DNA of 64,000 bases from Alloscardovia omnicolens (GTDB lineage Bacteria; Actinomycetota; Actinomycetes; Actinomycetales; Bifidobacteriaceae). Below the pieces are notes generated by a model. It was not told the origin of the DNA. It saw only the letters and a list, made by a program, of their open reading frames with translations, and did no database searches. Position numbers and translations under genes: made by a program. The stretch lies in NCBI GenBank assembly GCA_040702985.1, contig CP159991.1, positions 868,001 through 932,000 on the forward strand, given 5' to 3'. Position 1 is the stretch's first letter, and each line of letters opens with the position of its first letter. This document shows, in pieces, positions 45,588 to 55,403 of the stretch.

Positions 45588-46331
45588 ATGACTACTACAA
45601 CTTACATATCACAGGAATCAAAATCAGCTGTTGTATCACTCGAAGGTGTTTTCAAAGTGTATGGACACGGTGATACACGCGTAAGCGCGCTTAAAGGCAT
45701 TGATATAGATATCAATAAGGGCGAATTTACTTCTATAATGGGTCCTTCTGGATCTGGTAAGTCCACTCTTTTGCACGTTATTGCGGGCTTAGATAATCCA
45801 AGCAAAGGCATTGTAAAAGTAGATGGCGTGGATATTACACACTTAAAGGATAGGCAACTAACAGAGCTGCGCCGTTCTCGCATTGGTTTTATTTTCCAGT
45901 CGTTTAATCTGATACCAACATTGAATGTGCGTGACAATATTTTGTTACCTATGCAGCTGTCCAATACTAAAATTGATCAGGAATGGATGAATCGCGTTGT
46001 TGAATCCTTAGGACTTACTGATCGTCTTAAGCATCGTCCATCTGAATTATCTGGAGGTCAGCAGCAGCGTGTGGCTGTGGCTCGTGCACTCGTCTCTCGT
46101 CCAGCAATTATTGTGGCTGATGAGCCAACAGGAAATTTGGATTCTAAAACCAGTGATGAAGTTCTTTCCATTCTTCGTCAAGCAGTTGATGAATTTGGAC
46201 AATCAGTCATTATGGTAACGCATAACCCATCGGTAGCAAGCGTATCTGATCGTGTCATTGTGGTTTCCGATGGTTTTATTAAGGCAGATTTGGTGGGGGC
46301 ATCACCAGATCAGGTTGTTTCACTGTTATAA
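45588..46331 (+). CDS. ABC transporter ATP-binding protein (MacB/LolD type)
   Basis: The 247-residue ATPase has Walker A GPSGSGKSTLLH near residue 51, the Q loop FQSFNLIP, the signature LSGGQQQRVAVARAL near 155, Walker B IIVADEPTGNLD near 178 and the switch His in THNPSV. The group works with FtsX-like permeases to move lipoproteins or peptides by a mechanical, non-channel mechanism, as MacB and LolD do. The permease gene follows after 30 bases. The substrate is unknown; antimicrobial peptides are one option. Confidence 0.92.
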   Translation: MTTTTYISQESKSAVVSLEGVFKVYGHGDTRVSALKGIDIDINKGEFTSIMGPSGSGKSTLLHVIAGLDNPSKGIVKVDGVDITHLKDRQLTELRRSRIGFIFQSFNLIPTLNVRDNILLPMQLSNTKIDQEWMNRVVESLGLTDRLKHRPSELSGGQQQRVAVARALVSRPAIIVADEPTGNLDSKTSDEVLSILRQAVDEFGQSVIMVTHNPSVASVSDRVIVVSDGFIKADLVGASPDQVVSLL

Positions 46332-46361
46332 GCACCGCAAAAAAGGAGGGAGGAAAAGAAT

Positions 46362-49004
46362 ATGGCTTCTGCAATGAACAAGTTGATGGGCGCTAATGTG
46401 CGTCATCATGCATCGAGATATATTTCCACAGCAATTGCTGTAACAATTGCTTCTACCTTTGTGGTGCTGTGCTTAACTCTTGTGGGTGCTCTCACCAGTC
46501 AATATAAGGCAAGTTATGAAGGTGCAACACGGGGCACTGCTGTGGTTGTTAGCACGTCTTACGTTTCTGGGGGCGAGGAAGATAGCGCGGAAAGTGATCA
46601 AGTTCCTGCTGTTCAAGAGGAATCAGATTTTGAATCTCAAATCCTATCTGCGCTTAAGGCAGTTCCAGGTGTAAAAGAGGTTGTACCCACCCCAGCAACA
46701 GTAATGGATTCTGATAGTTTGCTTGCTTTGGTCGTGAGCAGCAATATTAAAATTGCTAAAAATGACGAAACTGTTCTACGTGCTATTGAATACTCACAAA
46801 CAGCGCCATTGAGTCAAGAACAGTATCGCACAGGAAAAGCTCCACATGCATCCACAGAAATTGCTATTGATAGCCAAGCAGCGGAGCGTCTCAAAGCGGG
46901 TGTCGGCGATACTGTATCAGTAGAGTCTTACGCTAGTAACAAGTCTGTAGAATACACTGTTACAGGCATTGTTGAAACACCTAAATTTAACAACACGATT
47001 TCCGTGTATATGACAGAAGAAGCGGGGCGAGCTCTTGCTGATGGTGGTTTGACTCAAAGCTATAAGATTGTGCCAAATACGGCATCTATGCGCTCGCCAG
47101 AATCAACCGTAAAATCCCAAGAGCAGCTAGCTAAGGATGTTCGTTCTGCTTTGGCTGATGTTAATGCTGAAGCAAAGAAAAGCGGCATAGAATTTACAAC
47201 CTACGAATCTCAGCGTTTTGTGGAATCCGGTCAGAAAAATCAGATGAGCGCATCTGCATATATGATTTCACTTGCACTAATTTTCCCTCTCTTGGCTGCT
47301 TTTGTAGCCGCTATTATTGTGGGTACAACCTTTAGAGTGATTGCATTGCAACGTCGCCGTGAGCTTGCTTTGCTCAGAGCAGTAGGAGCGCAGTCTAGCC
47401 AGGTGCGCGCTCTTATCTTCCGAGAAACTGCTATTGCAGGTATGGTGTCCTCTCTTATTGGCGTGTCGGTAGGGGCAATTCTTGGTGGACTCCTCTTAGT
47501 GGGTATGGGAATTTCGGCAAACTATGCTTATGCTCTTACAATGCTGCCATGGACGGGTATTGCTATCACATGGCTGGCATCAAGTCTTATCACTATTTTT
47601 ATTGGAATCGCACCGGCTCGCAGTGCTTCTAAAGTCTCTCCATTAGCAGCGTTGTCACCTGTGCAAACAGTTCAAGAAGTGCGACGCAGTCATATTGTGC
47701 GTCTTGTTGTTGGCGGTGTTCTGCTGGCTGCAAGTATTGCGGGTATTGTTTATGGGCTCAATATGACGAGCGAAACAAATAACGAAATCTATGCACGTTT
47801 TGGCATTGTGGTCTTAGCTACGTTTGTATGCTGGATTGCGGCCATGATTATCTTTACGATAGTGCTGCCATATGTTATTTATGCTTTCGGCTCTCTCATA
47901 CGTAATGCAGTGGGGCGCTTGGCGCGCGGGAATGTTGTGCGTAATCCGGGCCGTACTGCTTCTACGGGTGTGGCAGTTATGATTGGTGTGGTGCTCATGT
48001 CTACGATTTGCGTGGGCGTTGCGTCGGTGCAAACTACTATCGATAAAACATTAAGTATTGAGTATCCTATTGATGCAGAAGTTGTGAGCACAAAGAATGG
48101 TCTTACGGCTGATGAAATTAAGAAGATAGAGGATTTCAATTTTGTTGATCAAATCGCTGTGGTTAAGAGTGCAACAGCTGCGGTTGATAATAATGCAGAC
48201 AATATTGTTAGTGTTCAGGGATATCCAGATGTCTCCACTATTGCTCGTTCTGAGATGACAGCCATTGCTGATGGTACGGCACACGTATCATCGGGAGATG
48301 AAAATTCTAAGAAATCCACGCTTCGCTTGTGCTATATGTCCGCCGATGCTTCAACCGAGCGTATGTGCAAGGATTATAAGGTTGTGAAAGATGATCATGT
48401 TAATTATGGGTCTGTGCGTATTAGTAAGCATGACTTAGATCAGGCAGTTCCTAACGCTCCTCAAACAGGCATGATTCTACGTATTAAAGACGGTACTGCG
48501 TTTGATAAAGTGGTTACTACTTTTGAGAAAGTAAGTAATGATATTACTTTAAACGGTGGCTATGTTATTCGTGCCATGTATATGCAGATGCTTAATGTCA
48601 TTGTGACGGTCTTTATGGTGCTGCTGGGCGTAACTGTTCTTATTTCTCTGGTTGGTGTAGCAAATACCCTTGGCTTAAGTGTGGCAGAGCGTACGCAGGA
48701 AAACGGTTTGCTGCGAGCATTGGGCTTGAGCCGTGGTCAAATGCGCAGGCTGCTTGTGCTGGAATCCTTCTTAACAGCGTTTGTGTCCACTGTTATGGGT
48801 ATTGGACTCGGCATTATTTTTGCCATTATAGGTATGAACACATTGCCGTTTGATGGTCTTGCCGGTGGTATTCACATCGCACTGCCATATGGCCAGTTAG
48901 GAGGATTGGTGCTCATTGTTGTACTTGCCTCTATGCTTGCAGCATGGTTGCCAGGGCGACAAGCATCTAAGGTCAGTCCGGTTGAGGCATTAGCTTCGGA
49001 ATAA
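46362..49004 (+). CDS. FtsX-like ABC transporter permease with large extracytoplasmic domain
   Basis: The 880-residue protein has an N-terminal membrane segment (about 22-44), an extracytoplasmic MacB-like periplasmic core domain (about 50-300), a FtsX block of three segments (about 305-430), two further segments, a second extracytoplasmic domain (about 575-755) and a final FtsX block of three segments. Both FtsX blocks contain the LALLRAVGAQ / NGLLRALGLSR cytoplasmic motif. This duplicated layout is typical of actinobacterial exporters in this class. A strong ribosome binding site (AAAGGAGGGAGG) precedes it. It forms a two-gene unit with the ATPase. Confidence 0.9.
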   Translation: MASAMNKLMGANVRHHASRYISTAIAVTIASTFVVLCLTLVGALTSQYKASYEGATRGTAVVVSTSYVSGGEEDSAESDQVPAVQEESDFESQILSALKAVPGVKEVVPTPATVMDSDSLLALVVSSNIKIAKNDETVLRAIEYSQTAPLSQEQYRTGKAPHASTEIAIDSQAAERLKAGVGDTVSVESYASNKSVEYTVTGIVETPKFNNTISVYMTEEAGRALADGGLTQSYKIVPNTASMRSPESTVKSQEQLAKDVRSALADVNAEAKKSGIEFTTYESQRFVESGQKNQMSASAYMISLALIFPLLAAFVAAIIVGTTFRVIALQRRRELALLRAVGAQSSQVRALIFRETAIAGMVSSLIGVSVGAILGGLLLVGMGISANYAYALTMLPWTGIAITWLASSLITIFIGIAPARSASKVSPLAALSPVQTVQEVRRSHIVRLVVGGVLLAASIAGIVYGLNMTSETNNEIYARFGIVVLATFVCWIAAMIIFTIVLPYVIYAFGSLIRNAVGRLARGNVVRNPGRTASTGVAVMIGVVLMSTICVGVASVQTTIDKTLSIEYPIDAEVVSTKNGLTADEIKKIEDFNFVDQIAVVKSATAAVDNNADNIVSVQGYPDVSTIARSEMTAIADGTAHVSSGDENSKKSTLRLCYMSADASTERMCKDYKVVKDDHVNYGSVRISKHDLDQAVPNAPQTGMILRIKDGTAFDKVVTTFEKVSNDITLNGGYVIRAMYMQMLNVIVTVFMVLLGVTVLISLVGVANTLGLSVAERTQENGLLRALGLSRGQMRRLLVLESFLTAFVSTVMGIGLGIIFAIIGMNTLPFDGLAGGIHIALPYGQLGGLVLIVVLASMLAAWLPGRQASKVSPVEALASE

Positions 49005-49022
49005 AAAAGAAGAGTAAATAGT

Positions 49023-49056
49023 TCGGGCGTCTAGTTCTTACCAGGGCTGGGCGCCC
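49023..49056 (+). terminator. Weak terminator-like hairpin after the permease gene
   Basis: GGGCG (49025-49029) can pair with CGCCC (49052-49056), with TTATTTATG after it. The loop is long, so this is tentative. Confidence 0.3.
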
Positions 49057-49088
49057 TTATTTATGCTGAAATACAACGCGAAACGCTG

Positions 49089-49102
49089 AGTTAGTTAAAC
49101 CA
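49089..49102 (+). promoter_or_regulatory. Probable XylR site before xylA
   Basis: AGTTAGTTAAACCA occurs about 100 bases before xylA. The same sequence with one change, in the opposite orientation, lies between xylB and xylR (52282-52295), so it is a candidate operator of the ROK regulator. Confidence 0.55.
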
Positions 49103-49204
49103 CTTTACAAACTCTATACCTTTTGGTAATGTCATAAACAACAGCTCAGGCTGATAAGAAATATCGAAAATATTGACATCACAATTCCGGCAAAGGAGCT
49201 AAAT

Positions 49205-50545
49205 ATGGGTTTGTGGGATGTAGACAAGATTCCTTTTGTAGGTACTGAAAACGTAGAGCAAGGTCTTGGATTCCGCTACTATGATGCAGATCGTGTTGTA
49301 GCAGGTAAGAAGATGAAGGACTGGCTGCGTTTCGGTGTGGCATGGTGGCACACCTTCGATCAGGAATTGGTCGATCCATTCGGAACTGGTACCTCTCATC
49401 GTCCATGGTATGGCAAGTATTCAGATCCAATGGATGAAGCATTGGCAAAGGTTGACTATGCTTTTGAATTCTTTACCAAGCTTGGCGCAGAATACTTCTG
49501 CTTCCATGACCGCGATATTGCTCCAGAAGGCGACACTCTTCGCGAAACCAACGCAAACCTGGATAAGGTTGTAGACAAGATTGAAGAGAATATGAAGGCT
49601 ACGGGAGTAAAGCTCTTGTGGAATACATCTTCTCTGTTTACTAACCCTCGCTTCGTTTCCGGTGCATCCACTTCGCCATTTGCAGATATTTATGCATATT
49701 CTGCAGGTCAGCTCAAGCATTCTTTGGAAATTGCTAAGCGTTTGGGTGCTGAAAACTACGTCTTCTGGGGTGGTCGTGAAGGTTACGAAAACCTCTGGAA
49801 TACTCAGATGAAGCGTGAGCAGGCACATATGGCTCAGTTCTTCCACATGTGCAACGATTACGCTAAGGAAATTGGCTTAGATGCACAGTTCCTCATTGAG
49901 CCAAAGGCTAAGGAACCAACAATGCATCAGTATGACTTCGATGCAGCAACTGCAATTGCATTCTTGCAGACATATAATCTCATGGATGTTATGAAGCTCA
50001 ACCTCGAAGGTAACCACGCAAACTTGGCAGGTCATACCTATCAGCACGAAATCCGCACTGCACGTGAAGCAGGCGTTCTCGGATCTTTGGATGCTAACCA
50101 GGGTGACAAGCTGATCGGCTGGGATATGGATGAATTCCCAACAGATCTGTATGAGACAACAACTGTTATGTGGGAAGTTTTGGCAGAGGGACAGATTGGT
50201 CCTCGCGGTGGCTTGAACTTCGATGCAAAGCCACGCCGTACCTCTTTTGTAGCAGAAGATCTCTTCCGCTCCCATATTGCTGGTATGGATGCCTTTGCAG
50301 CTGGTTTGCTTATTGCAGACAAGATGCATGAAGACAAGTACATTGAGAATCTTCAGGCTCAGCGTTACAGCTCTTACGATTCCGGTATTGGTGCAACCAT
50401 CGAAGATGGTACTGCAACTTTGGCAAGTCTCGAAGAGTATGCTTTGGATAAGCCACAGTCCGAGCTCATTGCTGCAACACAGTCTGATCATCTCGAGTCT
50501 GTTAAGGCAACAATTAACAACTACATGTTTGAGGCTTTGAAGTAA
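49205..50545 (+). CDS. xylA: Xylose isomerase
   Basis: It converts D-xylose to D-xylulose in the cytoplasm using divalent metal. The 446-residue protein is of the long class II type. The catalytic His and Asp lie in [12 protein letters not shown] near 97-108, the second block is [10 protein letters not shown] near 185, the metal Glu/Lys in [15 protein letters not shown] near 230, and [13 protein letters not shown] near 262. The ATG has AAAGGAG upstream. Codon use is strongly biased, suggesting high expression. A strong terminator follows, and xylB and xylR are the next genes. Confidence 0.96.
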   Translation: MGLWDVDKIPFVGTENVEQGLGFRYYDADRVVAGKKMKDWLRFGVAWWHTFDQELVDPFGTGTSHRPWYGKYSDPMDEALAKVDYAFEFFTKLGAEYFCFHDRDIAPEGDTLRETNANLDKVVDKIEENMKATGVKLLWNTSSLFTNPRFVSGASTSPFADIYAYSAGQLKHSLEIAKRLGAENYVFWGGREGYENLWNTQMKREQAHMAQFFHMCNDYAKEIGLDAQFLIEPKAKEPTMHQYDFDAATAIAFLQTYNLMDVMKLNLEGNHANLAGHTYQHEIRTAREAGVLGSLDANQGDKLIGWDMDEFPTDLYETTTVMWEVLAEGQIGPRGGLNFDAKPRRTSFVAEDLFRSHIAGMDAFAAGLLIADKMHEDKYIENLQAQRYSSYDSGIGATIEDGTATLASLEEYALDKPQSELIAATQSDHLESVKATINNYMFEALK

Positions 50546-50579
50546 GACTTATATCCTGTTCTTTCCTTCCAATATTCTG

Positions 50580-50617
50580 CATAAAGAAGCTGGTGCGTAA
50601 GCGCCAGCTTCTTTATG
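50580..50617 (+). terminator. Terminator after xylA
   Basis: CATAAAGAAGCTGGTGC and GCGCCAGCTTCTTTATG form a nearly perfect 17-bp stem (one G-T pair) with a 4-base loop, followed by TGTTTTA. Confidence 0.88.
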
Positions 50618-50750
50618 TGTTTTACGGCTTTGATGAGGGTAGAAATAGGGTGGGAGTGCACGGTACGAGGCGCGCGTGGTATGTGGTGTATAAAAATATC
50701 CCCGCCCACGCGCAGCGTGAGCAGGGAATAGCGTTCGAAGATTTTAGAAT

Positions 50751-52233
50751 TTATGCACGATAGTGCGCATACTGTTCATATACTTCAGGTGTTGATTGTC
50801 CTGTTAAGGTACCGTCGATAGGAATCTGCCATTGTGGGATCTGTTCATCATCGCTTAAAACCCATGCAGCTTGACGTGCTGCACCAATAGCCACATATTC
50901 ATCTGCATGAGGAAGAGTAATCTCTTTGCCCCAAATACTTGGTGCATAAGCTCGAACAGCAGGGGATTTAGCTCCGCCGCCAATGAGCAAAATATTATTG
51001 ACTTGAGCGCCCAATGCTTTCACGTATTCCAAACAGTCACGCTGAGAACAGAGAACAGCTTCAACGAAAGCACGAGCCATATTTTCTCGCGTGGTATTTT
51101 CAAGGGTTAAACCATAGAACTGTGCCGTTGCTGTTGGGCGATTAGGTGTACGTTCACCGTCAAAATAAGGAATGAGTGTAATGCCACCTGCGCCTGGAAC
51201 AGAGTTATGAGCTAATTGAGCCAGTTCGTCATAGTCAACGCCTAAAGCGTGGCGTCCGGCATCTAAGATGCGCGAACCGTTAATTGTGCATGCTAAAGGT
51301 AGCCAATGTCCGGTGCAGTCAGCAAATCCAGCAATAGCTCCCGTCATATCGTGCACAGGTGTATTGCTGACGGCTGCAGCAACTCCCGAAGTGCCTAGCG
51401 ATACTGATACATCTCCAGCACTCATACCCAAGCCCAAAGCTGCCATAGCGTTATCGCCGCCGCCAGGGGCAATAACGCAACCGCCTTCAATGTCTTTGCC
51501 GGCAATAGTAGGGTCAGCAACTGCGCCAATATCACGCGGTCCGAGCACGCGCGGTAAGACGACATTCGAACGCCCCATAGCTAACTCGAGCAAGTCTGTG
51601 CGATACTCATTTTTTTCAGAATCAAAATATGCCGTGCCTGAGGCATCAGAACGATCGGTAAACAAAGTGTTGAGATGTGCTTCGCCCTCTTCAACTGCGC
51701 CAGTAGCCAGCAATGCGCCAACTGAGCCAATCATGAGGAAGGCAGATAGCTGCAATGCGCTCAGCATTGTCTGGTTCATTTTCTGCTACCCATGCCACTT
51801 TGGTAATAGTTAGCGAGGCAACAAGAGATGATCCCACTGCTTTAACCCAGCGCTGAATGCCGCGTGCATGAATATCTTCAGGCTCGTTGTCTTGAGCTGG
51901 TGACGTGCCCATTGTGTTGATGAGCGCCTCGGCTTGCACGCTACTGCGTGTGTCATTCCAGAGCAATGCGTCACGAATAACGCGACCTTGCTTATCAAGC
52001 AACACCATGCCATGCTGTTGGCCTCCTACGGCCAAAGCAGACACGTCATCTAAACCTCCAGCTTGCTCAGCTGCCTGCAGAAAAGCATTCCACCATGCTT
52101 CAGGATTAACGGAAGTTCCGTCAGGGTGAGATGCTTGTCCAAAGCGGACAAGTTCACCAGTGGTCGCATCTGTAATGCGTACCTTGCAGGACTGTGTAGA
52201 GGTATCTACGCCAGCAACGAGTACTCGTGTCAT
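50751..52233 (-). pseudogene. xylB: Xylulokinase with a single frameshift
   Basis: The gene phosphorylates D-xylulose. Two overlapping minus-strand frames make one FGGY kinase of about 493 residues. The first part (from ATG 52233, AAGGAGG upstream) has the opening [18 protein letters not shown] and LLWNDTRS; it runs through [13 protein letters not shown] and then meets a stop near 51691. The second frame continues with EEGEAHLNTLFTDRSDASGTAYFD and the ATPase motifs GTSGV and LIGGGAKSP to 50751. Removing one base at about 51702 (TAC-T-GGC on the coding strand) restores the reading frame. All motifs are otherwise normal, so it is a very recent mutation or a sequence error. Confidence 0.85.
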
Positions 52234-52281
52234 TATGCCTCCTTGCATAATTAAGTTCATCATACGTCCAAGTATGTCAAT

Positions 52282-52295
52282 TGGCTTAACTAACT
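52282..52295. promoter_or_regulatory. Probable XylR site between xylB and xylR
   Basis: TGGCTTAACTAACT is the reverse complement, with one change, of the site before xylA. It lies between the divergent xylB and xylR genes. An adjacent CATAC-N6-GTATG inverted repeat (52261-52276) could also bind a regulator. Confidence 0.55.
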
Positions 52296-52333
52296 ATTCC
52301 ATAGTATCATTACAAGCGAACGGAGGTGTGACA

Positions 52334-53572
52334 ATGGCGCGACAGAAAGCATTAAATCAGGAAAATTTACGAGCACATAATATCGGAGTGGTATTAAGTG
52401 CCATACTGCGCAGTCGTGAGCCAGTCAGTCGCGCTCATATTGCACGTACCACCGGTATGACCAAAGCTGCCATATCCATAATTGTCTCCGACCTTATTGA
52501 GCATAAGGTTTTAGAAGAGGGTGAGCCACAGCAATTAGCAAGCACCGGAAAGCCAAGTAATCCCTTGGAATTTGTGGCAGGGCAGTGGTTAGGCCTCGGA
52601 GTGCAGGTTCATACCGACGGGTATGGTTTTATGCTCCAAGATTTTAATGGCACGGTAGTGCATGAGAAGTGGGTTGACGACGTTCATAATCTGAGCAATC
52701 CTGCGGCTGTGTTGCGCGTGCTCGACACAATGATTAATCCCGTGGTAGAAGAATTGAAAGCACAAGGCGCTCATATTTTAGGGGGAGGGCTTGCTGTTCC
52801 TGGCATGGTCACAAGCGATGGCGTGCTTGTTGATGCTCCAAACCTAGGGTGGAAAAACATAGATCTTATGGCTACTCCACTGGTGCAGCACTACGATCTT
52901 ACTCCACTCAATGAAGCTAATCTGGCTGCTATAGCACAAATTCCAGGATATGCTGTGTCATGTTTAAAGCAAGATGTGTCTGGTTCTCATGCTGCATCGG
53001 CTGATTCCTTTATTTACATATCCACGGATGTTGGTGTGGGTGGTGCTGTAGTTGATCGGGGCACCTTAGTGTCTGGAAATTCAGGAGTTAGCGGCGAAAT
53101 TGGTCATCTGTCTGTTTCTATGGGCGGACCGGTGTGCAGATGCGGTCGTCGAGGATGCATGGAAATGTATGCTGGACGTAAAGCTCTTCTTAATGCTGCT
53201 GGCTGTGCGCAATCAGCCACATTCGATGCAGATAGTGGGTTTGCTTGGATAAGTCAAAAACTCGTGGGATCTGACGCTAAGGTCGACGATGTTATGGTGG
53301 AGGCCACGCGTGCCATGGCTTCTGCGATTGTATCGACGATTAATGTATTGGATATTACCACAGTTATTATTGGTGGCTTCTGGACGCGATTTGGTCTTAA
53401 CTGGCTTAATCAGCTAGAAACCTCCGTGAGTACCCAGCTCAATGCCGTGCATAAAAATAAGTTGCACATAACTTTTCCTGCTGTGGATGATCATGCAGCG
53501 TTGCGTGGTTCCGCTGAATTTGGTTTGCGTCTACTTATTGACCAGGCTGGGCAATACTTACGCACGGAATAA
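52334..53572 (+). CDS. xylR: ROK-family transcriptional regulator, XylR type
   Basis: The 412-residue protein has an N-terminal winged helix (about residues 10-70; SRAHIARTTGMTKAAISIIVS is the recognition part) and a ROK sugar-kinase-like domain with the zinc-binding CRCGRRGCMEMYAG motif near 275-288. It should repress the xylose genes in the absence of xylose. ATG at 52334 is selected because GGAGGTGTGA precedes it and the winged helix then starts normally. It is divergent from xylB, with a candidate operator in the gap. Confidence 0.9.
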   Translation: MARQKALNQENLRAHNIGVVLSAILRSREPVSRAHIARTTGMTKAAISIIVSDLIEHKVLEEGEPQQLASTGKPSNPLEFVAGQWLGLGVQVHTDGYGFMLQDFNGTVVHEKWVDDVHNLSNPAAVLRVLDTMINPVVEELKAQGAHILGGGLAVPGMVTSDGVLVDAPNLGWKNIDLMATPLVQHYDLTPLNEANLAAIAQIPGYAVSCLKQDVSGSHAASADSFIYISTDVGVGGAVVDRGTLVSGNSGVSGEIGHLSVSMGGPVCRCGRRGCMEMYAGRKALLNAAGCAQSATFDADSGFAWISQKLVGSDAKVDDVMVEATRAMASAIVSTINVLDITTVIIGGFWTRFGLNWLNQLETSVSTQLNAVHKNKLHITFPAVDDHAALRGSAEFGLRLLIDQAGQYLRTE

Positions 53573-53621
53573 GAATGCCCCTCAGAATAAGACTTACGAG
53601 CACAATAAGCAAAAATAAAAA

Positions 53622-53658
53622 GTGTGGGAAGAGGAGAATAAATCAACTCTTCCCACAC
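53622..53658 (-). terminator. Terminator between xylR and the aminopeptidase gene
   Basis: GTGTGGGAAGAG pairs with CTCTTCCCACAC over a 13-base loop. The T-rich tail is on the minus-strand side, so it mainly ends the aminopeptidase gene. Confidence 0.85.
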
Positions 53659-53682
53659 GTTTATGCGCTTGTATGGTTGAAT

Positions 53683-55260
53683 TTAGCGAGCAGATGCGGC
53701 AGCCTGAGCCATCCATGCTTCCACATCTTCAATTTCCTTTGGAATATCATGTGACAACCATTCCGGACCATTCTCGGTCATGAGCACATCGTCTTCAATA
53801 CGAATGCCAATACCACGGAATTCCTCAGGAATAAGCATGTCATTTTCACGGAAATACAAGCCAGGTTCAATAGTAAAAATCATTCCTGGCTGAATTTGAG
53901 CGCCTTGGTAAGACTCATAGCGAGCTTGAGAGCAATCATGCACATCCAAACCGAGATGATGAGCCACACCACAAGCATGCCAACGGCGGTGCTGCTGACC
54001 TTCAGGGCTTAAAGATTCCTCCACGCTCACAGGCAAAATACCCCAATTATGCAATGCTTCAGCGAGCACGCGCATGCAGGCATGATGAATGTCTGAATAT
54101 GTAGCTCCCACCTGTGCGGCTTCAAAACCAGCTTTCTGAGCTTGCAAAACAACCGAATAGAGTTCACGTTGCAAAGGAGTGAAAGTTCCACTAACTGGGA
54201 AAGTACGGGTAATATCTGCGGTGTATAAGGAGTCTGTTTCCACACCAGCATCAATAAGCAGGAGCTCACCATTGTTAATAGTGCCGGTATTGCGCATCCA
54301 GTGCAAGGTTGGAGCATGAGCACCAGAAGCTACAATAGTGCCGTAGCCTTCAGCATTACCTTGCTCACGCGCATTAGCGTTAAACTTACCCTCCAAAATA
54401 CGTTCTGAACGCTCCTTGCCGCGTGCGTCTGGCAAGGCTTCAAGCATACGGGTGAAACCATCATGAGTGGCAGCAATAGCCTTACGCATTTCTCGTACTT
54501 CAAACTCATCCTTAATCATACGAGCAGTGGAAGCGAACTCATAGAACGTATTATCATCAGATTCTAAGGCGTCTGGATTATCAAAACCACTATTGTGGCG
54601 AATAGTATCAACGGCGGCAGTAATCTCAGGATCAATATTGCGAATAATGCGCATACGAATAGCGCCCTGCTCCGTGCCCACGTCTTTGGCTAAAGCGTCA
54701 TGCAAGCCGGCAATATCAGCAGTATCAAGCCCTGTCATAACTTTAATGCCGTCTAGACCTGGACGAGCGCCCACCCAATATTCACCATACGCTGCCGAAC
54801 GGTAATACTCCTGTGTGCTCTGGTCAGAGCGTGGGTGCAAATAAATAACAGCATGATGTGTTGTGCCACGCACGGCATCAGCGCTATCTTCTGCCACTGG
54901 GTTGAGCACGAGAACAGCGCCAGCTTCATAATCCTGGCCGAGTCCCGTGTAATAGGCAAAAGCAGTGTCTGGGCGGAAAGCGTAATCGCAGTCGTCGTTA
55001 CGTACCTTTGCTTGACCTGCTGGAATAACTAGGCGTTCGCCCTTAAAACGCTGCCCTAAAGCAGTTAAACGAGCCTGAGTATATGCGCTGGATTCCAAAG
55101 GCTGCACGTTGGCATTCTCTTCGCCCCATCCTGACAGCATAAAATCAGAAAAAGTAGTGGATTCAGGGCGAAGTGTGCGATTATGCTTGCGATCTGCCAT
55201 AGAATCTGCAGCATCAGCTTGAGCGCGAGTTTGTGGCTCATCATGAGTAACTGAAACCAT
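53683..55260 (-). CDS. pepP: Xaa-Pro aminopeptidase (aminopeptidase P)
   Basis: It removes N-terminal residues ahead of proline. The 525-residue protein has an N-terminal creatinase-like domain (about 60-270) and a pita-bread metallopeptidase domain. The metal ligands are visible: the two Asp in LLIDAGVETDSLYTADITRTF-type sequence, His in HLGLDVHD, Glu in TIEPGLYF and Glu in GIRIEDDVLMTENGPEWLS. ATG at 55260 follows AAGGAG by nine bases; the upstream in-frame extension to 55359 is not supported. It is divergent from folC. Confidence 0.92.
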   Translation of the reverse strand: MVSVTHDEPQTRAQADAADSMADRKHNRTLRPESTTFSDFMLSGWGEENANVQPLESSAYTQARLTALGQRFKGERLVIPAGQAKVRNDDCDYAFRPDTAFAYYTGLGQDYEAGAVLVLNPVAEDSADAVRGTTHHAVIYLHPRSDQSTQEYYRSAAYGEYWVGARPGLDGIKVMTGLDTADIAGLHDALAKDVGTEQGAIRMRIIRNIDPEITAAVDTIRHNSGFDNPDALESDDNTFYEFASTARMIKDEFEVREMRKAIAATHDGFTRMLEALPDARGKERSERILEGKFNANAREQGNAEGYGTIVASGAHAPTLHWMRNTGTINNGELLLIDAGVETDSLYTADITRTFPVSGTFTPLQRELYSVVLQAQKAGFEAAQVGATYSDIHHACMRVLAEALHNWGILPVSVEESLSPEGQQHRRWHACGVAHHLGLDVHDCSQARYESYQGAQIQPGMIFTIEPGLYFRENDMLIPEEFRGIGIRIEDDVLMTENGPEWLSHDIPKEIEDVEAWMAQAAASAR

Positions 55261-55403
55261 AGAATGATGCTCCTTAGCAATTGTTCGAATGACTCCACTG
55301 TAAAGCCTCAGCATGACAGTGAGCGTTGGGTGCGAACTAGATACCAAATAGACAGGCAAAGACGACAGCTCAAGCGTTCAAACCGTCCTTAATAGCGCAT
55401 AAA

